The notes under the pieces were generated by a model. That model was not told the origin of the DNA and searched no databases. It was given only the letters and a program-made list of their open reading frames with translations. A stretch of 64,000 bases of DNA from Ciona savignyi (taxonomy: Eukaryota > Chordata > Ascidiacea > Phlebobranchia > Cionidae). The stretch lies in NCBI GenBank assembly GCA_000149265.1, contig CH003386.1, positions 501,989-565,988 of the forward strand, in the 5' to 3' direction. Shown here piece after piece: positions 9,040 through 20,107 of this stretch. The number at the start of each line of letters is the position of its first letter. The first letter of the stretch is position 1. A program made the translations under genes and the position numbers.

Positions 9040-11419
9040 TCAGGCACCGCCATACACTACAAAATGGTGAAGCGTCCGCAAAATCCAAGATTTGAATGCC
9101 AGAACGTCCACGTACACACCCGGAGAAGGCGTGCCACATTCAGTCAGTCCGTAAGATGTAATACCAGCTAAGTACCACCCACAGCTGGTTGCTCCTGGTT
9201 GTCTACACGCAAGAGGACCGCCGGAATCGCCCTTTATGAAATGAATAAAATCTCGTTTGAAAGGGTAGACAAATATATGAAGAGTAGATTTGATTTTTAA
9301 TTTCGTGTAAAAGGTCCAAGCTCGGCAGTTGTGCCAGATACATTTCTGGTTTGGCCACTATTCTTTGCAGATGTGATACTTACTGGGTCCTGGCCTAGCG
9401 GTAGTGAGTTTTAACATTTGAGAGCTTTTTAGTATATCGTTACTTAAAACATTATTTAACCTTTGCAAATCATCTTTTATGCACTCTCTTGCATAAAAAT
9501 ACATCAGAACAACTGAAAGATATTTCACCCTTACCCGACAGGTGTTAGCCTCATTTGGGCTCGATGACCCAGCGCAAATGTTCTGCTCCGGAAGAAAGGC
9601 CCCGAATAAACGTCGGCATTCCGCGGCTGTGGTGATCGGAATTCTGGCAGCTTTCAATTTTCCGTAGGAAGACGAATCGCCACCTATTTTTGTTAAACAT
9701 GCTCATATAGTGTTCTACTGTATTCTTTTGTTATATTTCTCGTCGAACGGACATGTTAACAGAGTAAATTTCAGTTGCATTTTATATATTGGGGCATTTA
9801 TTCGTACTTAGGGACAGGTAACTTGTGTTCAAAGCGCCTAGTTAGGTTTCTGCAACACTTTAAATTGTGTGATTCATACAACTTTTACTATACTATAAAA
9901 CCGATTCCACGTTTTTTATTTTCATCCGTAAAAGTGCCTCACATTGGGCGAGACGTGGAATATAGCACTCAGTAGTAATCCTACACGGTTAAACTACCAA
10001 ACCAGGCATTTTATTCACTATGTGATTCTAAAAAAATCAAAAACACCTGCAAAGTTACCTGCGCGGGTTCGCCCGTAGCCTGTGATGAAACACTCATCAC
10101 CCGGGGAGGGTCGATTCGCAGGAAGACAGAGAGTTCCGACCGAGTTACTTGAGATATCGACTGCAGAAGCTAGTCGAATGATAGCAACGTCGTTCCTCAC
10201 GTGGTTGAACGTAGAACTGTGGTGATCAACGATTTAATAATCTAGCAAATGCAGTTTATTTGTATTTAATTCGTACCCAAGGTATGCACAACGGTCTAAT
10301 AAACGTGAGAGATAATCAGTTAAATAACAACTGGTTTCGATCGAAGCCACTATATTACGACTAACGGCAGACGCGCTACTACTTACATAATCGGCATAGA
10401 AATCGTGAATCGTGTTTCACATTGTTTACCACTATAATTGCTTAGCTTTTCATATTGCAATGTTTTTACTTGGTATGGCACTTTAGATGCTACTGTAACG
10501 TTACGAACCAACCAAATGTTTACCTGAAATTTGGATGTCTTCGTATAGAATCGATGTATTTGACCTGAGTTGAGGTGCTGTTAAGTTGACCGAATACCAC
10601 ATAGTTGGAATGCAGGGAATCTCTGGCCGGGTTGTCCGTTCTTAAATGGAAGCGGATATAGTATAAATAACCCCATTTTAAGAATTCATGTGTAATATTG
10701 TATAACCAATGAGAGCTTAACGGTGTGTAGTGGGATATCTAAGCTAAATAAACTTATTGGCTAATTTTATTTTTTTAAAACTTTTTTAATTCAAACAAAC
10801 ACAACAGAATTTAACATCATTATTATCTCTTGTAAAAGCGTCATTCAAACGTCACCGAAAAAGCTTGATGCCGCATTTGCTGCGTCTAATGTATATTTGC
10901 ATGCTATTGTGTATTAGTCAAATAAAATGTCCAAATAGAGAAATTAGTGTTTCACACATATATTGTTGTTTTATGTTATGGCGGAAATTAAACGTTTAAA
11001 CGAAACTCTAGCTTTCAATATATTATATTTAATAAAACGTTAAACTTTGCTTAATAATTGATTTAATCTAAAAATAAATTTAATAACCAGTCCAACATGT
11101 ATTTCCAGTATGACGACGCATTTTTGTTAGCAATTTGTTTATCACCAGTTACGCATTTTACGTTTGTTGATTTGCATCCAGAACAATGTGCTGCTTGTGA
11201 AAAGCCATCCCATTTTCCACTGGAAACCATGCACTTCGTGTCCGATATACAAATGGCCTAATAAAGAAGCACTTACTGAACGCAGTGTGCAGCGGTGAGT
11301 ACATATCGGGCAGCCAACAACGTCCCTCCACATAATCTATCATCGAAAAGAAGCAGAGCTTGCCAGGGCCATTGGCTTGCTCTGGCAGCTTCACCACAAT
11401 ATACTCTTGATGCAGCTTC
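9040..11419 (-). CDS. Trypsin-like catalytic domain exons of the mosaic protease
   Basis: Five exons encode the S1 domain: 11419-11277 (activation site, SQWPWQALLLFDDRLCGGTL, His of LTAAHC), 10622-10524 (SLHSNYVVFGQLNST), 10216-10059 (Asp of RNDVAIIRL, then LCLPANRPSPGDECFITGYG), 9683-9535 (CRRLFGAFLPEQNICAG) and 9231-9040 (Ser of GDSGGP, then YLAGITSYGLTECG and PGVYVDV). The phases run 0/2, 2/2, 2/1, 1/0, 0. The C-terminus ends FVVYGGA after the usual final helix, about ten residues longer than pancreatic trypsins. By the triad it should be active, but the pocket is atypical. Confidence 0.93.
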
Positions 11420-14400
11420 CTGCAAAGAGAACATAAGGAAATTAAACGAGGTAAATGGTTTTATTAATTAAAAAAATAGGTTGTATCGAAATGTTTTTGA
11501 CATCAAAGCTGTCATAAATTATGTGTAAGTTTTATTAAATAAAACAACTTTTGTTAAAGGCTAAGTATAAGATCATATTTAGAATAAAAATAGTCACGTT
11601 TATTTGATGTGTTTGTTCCTAACGTAAACTATTATTGTAGGCTGTAAAAAGACAGGAAAAGACGGCAAACAACAGCGGTAAAACCACATAAAATAAAGTT
11701 GGACGAAATAAGTTGTTTTTCTAACTGATTAACAAATTTAAATTTAACGGGCGTTTGCAGACAATTAAACTATACCGAGTTCAATATTCGTCCACTGCTC
11801 TCCCTTGCTTGAACGGCGCAATGCCTCTCCGTCGCTTCATCAGCACATCCGCACGTATGCAACATTGAGTTTCCGGTTCCGCTATAACTCATAGGGTTTC
11901 CTGCAGGAAGTTTTATTAATTTTGGGAGATTAGATAAATGGACCTGCCCTCATTGATCAGGCCCTGGTAACCCGGTGATGGGCATGACGTGCTCTGACGG
12001 TTACCAGTGTGTGAAAACTCTCTTCTGAATTTGCGAATTAATCTGTGATTATGAGAAAACTCCCTTCCGTATTTGCGAGGTAATCTGTGCTCTCGTGATA
12101 CCAGCCGATGCGTATTCTCATTCATGGGTTTAAACATGAATATCCTATCTTATTATAATAACGATTAAAGGTTCGCATATAAATATAAAAAATATAAAAC
12201 GGTACCATATGATGGTTGACTTGGACCGATGGTAAGCTGACTCTGAATATTGGTTGGTTCAGGGATTCGAAGATGGTTTGCAGGGTTCGGGTTGTTGGTC
12301 TTAAAGTTGGATCAGATTTGGCGGGTGATTAGTAGTGTATGAGACACGACGACAATAGAATTAGCTGATTGTTTATTTTACCGAAAGATTTCGTGGCGTA
12401 TATGAATCGTGTACCGCACACAATATATGTTCATCTTTTTATACTGTTTTTTTTTTATGGTTTACCGGAATTACATGCATGTGGTAGCGCACGTTGAATA
12501 TCAAATTTCCGGATGTTAAAACGAGTTTGTAATCTTAAATCGAAACAACACAATAAACTACGGAATTTGTCGAGGAAATTGTTTTTACACAGTGAGTTTA
12601 AATACCCTAAATAGATAATCATACAAAATATGCCACGGTTCGCTTAGTAAGAACGTTCGACCGTTCGGGTATACTGTCATTATTATGCGGATATCTGGCA
12701 ATTATCCGTATGATAACGTTCCCGTGTTTTCCCATTCACGGGGATAAAACTTAAACATCACGTCTTATAAAAAAAATTCGATACCTATAAGAGGCGATAA
12801 CAAAGTAGTGTATACACGAAGGAATGTCATATAGCCTGTGACCTACCTTTTGGGCCTGGTTTGTGGGGTTGATAGACCGACGGAAACACCATATCGTTCC
12901 GTCAACGGAAGAATCCCAGCAACACCCCCGTCGTAGACATTGTATGTACGGGATACCTTCGTATCCGCAATCTATCCGATTGACCGGCGCTATGTCGCAA
13001 GTGTCGAATCGTCTTAATGAGTGAGTCCCTGTTGGAATCGAGTTGATTCTCAAATAAGAAGAAACGCCACATCGTAAGTTTTAAGTTATATGAGGCCTTT
13101 ATTGTGGTAAAGCTATGGAGCTTAGAATTCGTACAGTGACTTTAATCCGTCATAAAGATTTTCCAGAATTGTTTAATTTTACTACACTTATTTCATAGCA
13201 TATTTTTAAGTGATGAGATGAATTTTTCGTGCACCGAATAACTCACCGAATCCAGTACTGTTGATCTGCCCGCGAATGGCACTTGGGCCATTATTGAATC
13301 CTGCGATAGCTGTGTAAAAATAATAATGTGGTTAAAGGTGATAATATAAGATACGTGTTTTGGTGCTCGAAATTGCGCCAATATATATTTTGTTAAGCTG
13401 CTGTTGTTTATTGGGCATCAGGAAAGGCTAATCTTGACAAACATATGGTTTCCACTAATGTAAAATATATAGTCTGTACTCACGTCTGCATTCAAATCGT
13501 TGAATCCGACGCTCCATCAAGTGAGTGGCGTTTCCATACTTCCAAACCAGCTTTCTCTCGCCATTTACGTTTTCAGGTATACACCACTTTAAACTGCTTC
13601 CGACCGGTTCAAAACCAGCGTAGCAGTGTAGAATGCAATGAGAAAACTGGTTTGAACCATTGATGCAGACCTGATTGCCGTTTGTTATCCGTGGCTCCAA
13701 TGCTGTACACTTGGTTGCTGTAGGTAAGATATTTTTGAAATAGCAAGAATACCTTCCATTCATGTATGTTACATTATAGGTTGTTGTATTGACCGTAGGT
13801 TTCAGATTCCGTATCAGTGGTTTTAACTTGTATTTCTATAAATTATGAGAAACTAAAGTAAAAAGGTATTTACCCTTTTGAAAAATATTGGAAAGTAAAT
13901 TGGTACTTAATGGCAATGTGTAGTAAACCAAAAAAATAATTATGAAAACGTAAAGATCTTTAACTTTTGGTTTCAAGTTATGTCTACCTACAAACATTGA
14001 ACACGTGTTGGTTTAGTCGTACCTCATTTTTTCATGTTATATCGAGGTGATAAACTTTAAACAATTAAACATTTATAAAAAGTAATTTGAAGAAGACAGA
14101 TACCGAAGGGGTGAACCTTTTTTTATCTATAGCTTTTTTCAAAGTATACTTCTTATTTTTGGATGGATAGCTCTTAGCTGCATAAAAGTCGGTCGCGCAA
14201 ACGTCGGTGAAACTATCCGTTCACCTATCGCCTCAACAATTCTGATGGACTCACCTACACATGACACCTCGCCGCGAGGTTCCCACGTCAATTCCCTCGT
14301 ATCGCAAGTAACGGTACTGTTTCCTCGAAGTGTGTACCGGTGGCCACACGAGTAAGTGCATGTTGACCCTACGAAATTCCCGTCGTTGCAGGTCACGTGG

Positions 14401-17400
14401 CCGTGCTGTAGTGTGATCGCCGGGCAGGAAACTGTATGAGAAATAACATCGTTAGAGGGAAGCTTTTATTCGCGTGGTTGTTTGGTTAATATAAATAATG
14501 CAGTAAAGAAAAACTCGGTCCGATTAGTGCTTTGACTAATGTCACAACCGACTGGCAAACGCAAAAGAAAACGGATGATATCGATGCGGCCATATAAGCA
14601 CGTTTGTTTTGATGTGATAACCGGGCCCACCTAGTAAAAATGTGGCTCCCACATTGTGGTCAGGCTTATATAATCATTGGGTGCCACTTAATTGTAACTC
14701 TTCACTACCCACTGGATTAAATGATCTTAAAATGGACTATTGGTCCACGTTGTATCACGTGTACCGAATACAAGGCTAAAATTTCATTAATCCGACTAGT
14801 TTTAAAGTGGTTTGTTGGCATTAAAATCATTCGCTAAAAGCTTAAATTTTGGCTAAGTTCCGGTAAAACGTATATTTTAATGTTTAGGCTGAATTTTAAT
14901 TGCTGTGTTATACTTGTTATTACGCATAGCACAACTTTACGACGCGTTTGCGGTAGTCAATACGCGTGTAAATGGGCGTGGGTAAACACCACACATCATA
15001 TTATTGGTTTCATGCATATTTTGCTTACAGCTAATTATATGTGGAAGCAATACAGAATGCAGATTTTCTAAAAAAAATTGGTAAAACTGGTTTATTGGAA
15101 AATACCCACATGCCTGCGATTGGGTGTAACGCGGTGAGCTCGATAATATGCACCTCAGCATTGTACAAATTATTACATTTTATCGAATTTTCCAAATATG
15201 TAATTGACACTCAATAAATTTGCGACAGATTGGGTGCAGGGTAAAGTGGCCAGGTAAATTAGGATTCGGGTCAATGGCTATATAGGATAGGATAGGATAG
15301 GATAGGATATTCATATTAATCCCCGTGAATGGGAAAACCAAGGGGTTAACACATGGGCAATCGTCAGATTACCTCGCGCCCACCTTCGGGTTACCGGAGT
15401 TATTGCAGTGTGTTGTATATGATAGACACGTACTAAACCGCCAGACTAACCGGTCGGACGTATATAAGTGTTCGCCCTGCCAGTGCGTTGAATCGGGCAG
15501 GTTTAAGAATTCTTAAATTAACAAAAAATGCACCGCTTACCTTCGCAGCTAGTAGACAAATGCGGTACCCATCCCCGAAGAACGTTGGTCCCCGAACACG
15601 TGCTCTCTCTAGCGCCCCTCGAGGAATATCCGACCTCGCAAACAGTGGAACAGCGCGAACCAAGAAAATTGTCATCACTACAGTTGAGGCGCCCGTACGG
15701 AAAGTTAGGTAGAATCGGAATGCACGATGCTGTAGAATAAATATTTAGATCGAAAACAGGAGTAAAACACTCATGCCATTAAAATAGCTGGTTGTGAAAC
15801 TAACTAGGCATTTAATTTCTAATTCCAAGAACAAGAAAATTAATTGCATGTAATTAACTAGACAGCCGGGCGGTGCTTGATTTTGCTATTTCTAATAGTG
15901 TAAAATTTAAAGAAAATACACAAGTCATGTGTGCGTGCCTTGTTTCTACTTTTTATTGTGATTACTGAGTATTTTAAGATAACCGACCTTTCATTCCTGG
16001 TTTAAACACAATCACGATTTTTCAACTTGGGTAAAAAAAACTCTTTGTTCCCTATTGTCAATATTCATTAAAGGTTAACTTGACCCACAGAGTTCAAATA
16101 GGGTCGTTACAAATTGCAATCATATGCGATCAAAGAACGCGTTAGGCTCTGACAAACATAATGAACGGAAAGGAGATTTGTCATTAAACCATCTTTTCGC
16201 AATAGGTCTCATATGTGCGACTATATTGTGAGTCACCTTTCCTGCCCTATCCAAATGTGTATTTATCAATTCAATGAATCAAACAGGCGTCAGATATTGT
16301 GGTCTTAGTGTCGGACAGGGTTATGGGAGTAAGGTGCTGTGTGGTGAGGTTAATTCCATACCATGAGATCATGGAGAGGTGTAATGATGATGATTTTGTG
16401 CTTCAATTACATGACACCTATACGCATTTCACGCAATGTGTCTGCGGCCTGCGCTGGTCTAGCCGATATTATATCAAGCACATTGCGAATATGCAGATAG
16501 TATTGCCAATGTGAAATTTGTAAAACTTTTAATATTCAAATAAGATAAGACTGTTAAACTAAAAGATGTCCTAATGACTCTTTATAAACACGAATTAGAC
16601 GTACTACCTTGACTACATGCCTGTAAATACCACAAAATAGTTATATTATGTAATTCGTGCAAGCATGAGCTTTAAGATACCCATTTTTATCCCAGAGGGT
16701 GGAAATTGCCAAAATTCGATATGGTTATGTCGATTTCCTATCTTAAACATTAGTAGGCTACAAATTACTAAATGTTGTTTCAGTGTGCTTAGTGTATTGT
16801 AAAACTATGGATTATTTACCAATAACGACCGCCACCGACCTTTGCATTGTATTTGGTCCAGGTTCGTAACGCCTACAGCAAAACTGTAGCTTTCTTGTCT
16901 TCCAGTGTTCCTAAAGACTTGCGACCGCGGGTAGACGCTAAAACCAACTGCACAAGATAGTAACACTCCGCCAACCACGGAGTCGCGTTCTAGATATGCC
17001 TTTCCTCTGTTCTGTGTGGATGAACATTGCTAAATTAAATTCGTTAACCTTTAGGTCGTTTTTTTTTCTCAAAATGGCAATGATATACATTTTCTCGTAC
17101 ATTGAATTAGTTTTCCACAGCAAGATCTTTTTTTGAAAATTTTTTATCTGATCACGGTTCGAACCAGGGCGGGATTGACCCAAGGTGCATTTCTTTATAG
17201 AATTCGGCATATGTATCGGCCACGTTAACCATTAGGTCACACTATCGGTAAAATTGTTTTAAATTTATTTGATCAGTTGAAACTTCGGTCTAATATTTTT
17301 ACTACTCTTTGCGAAATGTTGCAACTTAACTTTTGACCCAGAGTGTTGCCTGACAAGTCATTACTATTCTTGTTAAGGCTATATGCGATACGATTGCGCA

Positions 17401-20107
17401 AAAAAAACCATTAAACCCTAGCCGCTTACTCTAATGGTTTTAATCTGAATAACAACATTTACGTGAAGAATAACATTTCAAATTGCCCTAAGCTGTGAAG
17501 TAGCGTGGTGACATTAAAGACATGATGGTGTGGTATAATAATAGTTAAATGCAGTCGAGCAGTTTATTTATAGATACGTGAAATGACTGCATTGCAGAGG
17601 GCGTTACGCTCACTCAATGTCAGTGGTCATAAAATCTGAAAATTGCTCACTGATCGACCCCAAGAATAGAAACCGATTACGACGCTAATTAAAAACAGTT
17701 TGCGTTGGATTTGACGTCATCAGCGCGCACTTTTGCGTCATAATTCGAAAGTCATTGCAAACGTGACCTAATAAAATCGTCTCATTACAAAAGTTTAATT
17801 GGATGAACTCAAATTAAGAAAATTTACGCAAATTTTACGTAAATATTAACCTCGCACTACAATAACCCAAGAATGCAACACCACCTGAATGTACGCTCCA
17901 AATGGCGCAAGATAACCCGGGATCTGGACGTATGCGGCGTTTCTCATACAAGACATACAGGTTTATTTTTTTATACCCAGATACATATCCTGGGCTCATT
18001 CGAAAGGCCTGGGCTCATTCAGACACACTTTTCGACTTTGACCGTTAGCACCACCAATCCATAAACACAAATTTCTTTGATAACCAAGTTTTGCTCATAA
18101 AAGAGCTGCACACTTACTACTTACCCATGTGTTCGTTACTTCGTTTGTTCCCCTTAGAAGGCCGGCCATGTAGTACGCGGACATGCTGTTCCACAGTTGG
18201 TTGCGTGATTTCAAACACGTTATTACAAGGTAACCTCCTGTCGTCTGCTTGTAGAACATTGATGACGTCATGCATCGTAGTGTGATTTGACTGTCTGTGA
18301 AACGAAAAAATATATTTTTAAATTTATCTTTGCGGAAGAGAAATGTGTCTATGAGTAGGACATTTTTGGATATCTTTTAAATTTATCTATGCGGAGGAAA
18401 TTTTCATATATCTTTTAAATTTATTTTTGTGGAAGACAACAGAAGCACATCAGAGATACCGTTTAAACGGGACTTTACGCCGATAGGGAAAACGACGGCG
18501 GAAGTTATATAGACAAATAATCAATCAAGCCAATAAGATGTCGCGTGCCATACATTAGTTACTTTAATTATAGCTAAATATTGCTTCCGTTATATTTAAC
18601 AACAAATTAGGCATAACGACCGTCGAAGACATATGGTCGGTTTCAAATGTGGTCTTGCGGGTGGCAGCATTACGGCACATTGCCCAGTGTGCTATAATAG
18701 CGAAACTAATATATACAGGTTATGCTACATTTACGTGTTCGTTACAGCACACGACGCAAGCTTGAAATCGAAAGTTTGTAACAAAATCAGTGTGTCATTT
18801 AGTTTTAATGAAATTACTTTGAAATCGTATTGCTTTAGCTTTGGGAAAACCCTTATATTTTTTAAATAATCCAAACACCGTTTCTTGATTGATAACTTTA
18901 AACAAGGTGAATTGAGACAATCAAGCATCAAGTTAATTTGTGTTGCTGCAATATCTCACATGGATAACGGAACTTTTTATTAGTCACGGTATTTGAGGTA
19001 TTGTTTTTGTCTTCGTGCAGGTCCTAATCGTGCTCTGTTGTGGATTGTGACATTTATGTGCGCGCGACCACGCTTAACGCGCCAATGTTCGTTCGGTTAT
19101 CGATTTGATTGGCGTTCGACTGCGCATCGTTCTGGACTTGCAGGTGTATGGGGGCGGGTGGACGCGAAGCGGGATAACAAGGTTTTATCTCGATTGTTCA
19201 TCGTAATTCGACATGAAGGCGAGGCGAATTGCCTTTGATCGCCGAGCTTGAGAAATCAGCGAATTGTCGTTGCTGCATATAGACCACTGCTGACATTTTT
19301 AGAACCGCGGGAATTCTGAATTTCGTAATGACAGACATCATTAATGACAATTACCACACCCTTAAACGTCAGCAATAACCATAATGACGTAATAACGCCC
19401 ACCCCCGCACAATTTTTATATTCATCAATGTGTAAACTCAATAGCTGTATACGCCTTTAAAATAACAGGATGGTTATATATGATGGTTATATAATATTCC
19501 GATTAGACTTTAGCTTTACTCACCAACGCCTTTAATACGTTAAGAAACATAAATTTTCCCTTTCGAAAAGTTGATAATACTCGCTCGCTGCCGAAATTCG
19601 ATAATAGTATTCGCGACCGTAAAGCACCGTGACAATTAAGTTTAAATGCCGGAAGACATTTCACCGAGGTCACACTTTAACTTAAAAGTTCTGGAAACTT
19701 TCAAATTTACCCTTCTTTGTGAAAGTCCATTCCGTCGGTTTGAAATAAACAAAACCTAGTAAGGTAAACGGGAGTGGAAGAAGCAAATTACACCTTAAAA
19801 GAAGCGAAAATAACTTTAATTCTGACGTCAACTATGACGTTACTCCCAAGGGCAATTCTAACTCCAACTCGCGGTGCCTGATTTTATTGTTTTCCTGCTT
19901 TAAGTTTTGCACAAAAAAAAACATATTTTCTTTACCTTGTGGTGGGAAAATTCTCTGCGGGCTTAAAAGTCGGCTGAAATGGTTACTTTGTATTGCTGCT
20001 TGCCTCAGTATTTCATTTGATGTTCGATTTACAATGCCATTTGAGTAAATCGGTGTCGTAAAATAAAGCACAAGAAATACAACACCGAGCCTTATGCGAT
20101 TTAACAT
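9040..20107 (-). CDS. Secreted mosaic serine protease: three CCP/sushi modules, P-trefoil, trypsin domain
   Basis: Exons, minus strand: 20107-19936 (signal peptide MLNRIRLGVVFLVLYFTTPI, phase 1 end), 18290-18125 (spacer, provisional), 15729-15541 (CCP1), 14431-14255 (CCP2), 13717-13484 (CCP3), 13309-13247 (21-residue linker), 13028-12847 (trefoil), 11419-11277, 10622-10524, 10216-10059, 9683-9535 and 9231-9040 (protease). All junctions from CCP1 onward match in phase. CCP and linker exons are symmetric 1-1 modules. Each CCP has six cysteines, the selectin-like variant. The trefoil shows RIDCGYEGI and GCCWDSS with six cysteines. The protease has the triad in LTAAHC, RNDVAII and GDSGGP. The chain start after the activation Arg is VYCGE rather than IVGGE, and the S1 base residue (chymotrypsin number 189) is Asn, not Asp. 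The expected role is an extracellular recognition-coupled protease, perhaps in immunity or development; that is inference. The junction from the signal exon (phase 1) to 18290 (phase 0) does not close, so an exon is missing or the first exon belongs elsewhere. Confidence 0.88.
11935..12165 (+). repeat. SINE family-1 fragment (3' half)
   Basis: Matches the SINE body from GGTAACCCGGTGATGGGC to the tail AACATGAATATCCTATC (12134-12150), with an internal near-duplication of the GTGTGATAA-type segment. It sits in the intron between the trefoil and protease exons. Confidence 0.7.
12690..12770 (+). repeat. SINE family-1 tail fragment
   Basis: GTTTTCCCATTCACGGGGAT (12728-12747) followed by AAACTTAAACATC matches the 3' end of the full-length SINE. 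The upstream part is decayed. Confidence 0.6.
15278..15435 (-). repeat. SINE family-1 fragment, inverted, with five-base tail repeats
   Basis: On the plus strand the copy begins with the tail as repeated GGATA units (15282-15310), then ATTCATATTAATCCCCGTGA, and continues through TTACCTCGCGCCCACCTTCG to TATGATAGACACG. This is the reverse complement of the 3' half of the family-1 SINE. It lies in the intron just downstream of the CCP1 exon. Confidence 0.85.
15740..18120. other. Large intron of the mosaic protease gene
   Basis: About 2.4 kb between the CCP1 exon and the upstream spacer exon. It contains a family-2 SINE (17145-17250) and AT-rich DNA. Short frames such as plus 16299-16514 have no recognisable signature. 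A further exon could be hidden here. Confidence 0.4.
17145..17250 (-). repeat. tRNA-derived SINE, family 2
   Basis: The reverse complement carries a tRNA-like A box (GTGACCTAATGGTTAACG), a central CCGATACATATGCCGA and a perfect B-box core GGTTCGAACC (17155-17166). The same arrangement appears at 23175-23295, 24378-24500 and 27030-27125. The A and B boxes are separated by extra sequence, so this is not a working tRNA. Confidence 0.65.
18308..18440. repeat. Three-copy imperfect tandem repeat
   Basis: A unit containing TTTTAAATTTATCT followed by TGCGGAAG/TGCGGAGG occurs at about 18315, 18376 and 18412, with unequal spacing. It lies immediately upstream (gene sense) of the 18290 splice acceptor of the protease gene. 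Confidence 0.6.

Noticed and set aside
11142-11397. Two minus-strand frames over the first protease exon
   Set aside because: The third frame reads CGGTLLAARYVLTAAHC and fits the splice phases; the other two are shadows.
15433-15740. Long frames on both strands at the CCP1 exon
   Set aside because: Only the minus frame reading PYGRLNC and GSRCSTVCEVGY has the CCP cysteine pattern and phase-1 edges.
18091-18285. Plus-strand frame with several cysteines
   Set aside because: It opposes the minus exon 18290-18125, which has good GT and AG sites and a phase fitting CCP1; the plus frame has none.
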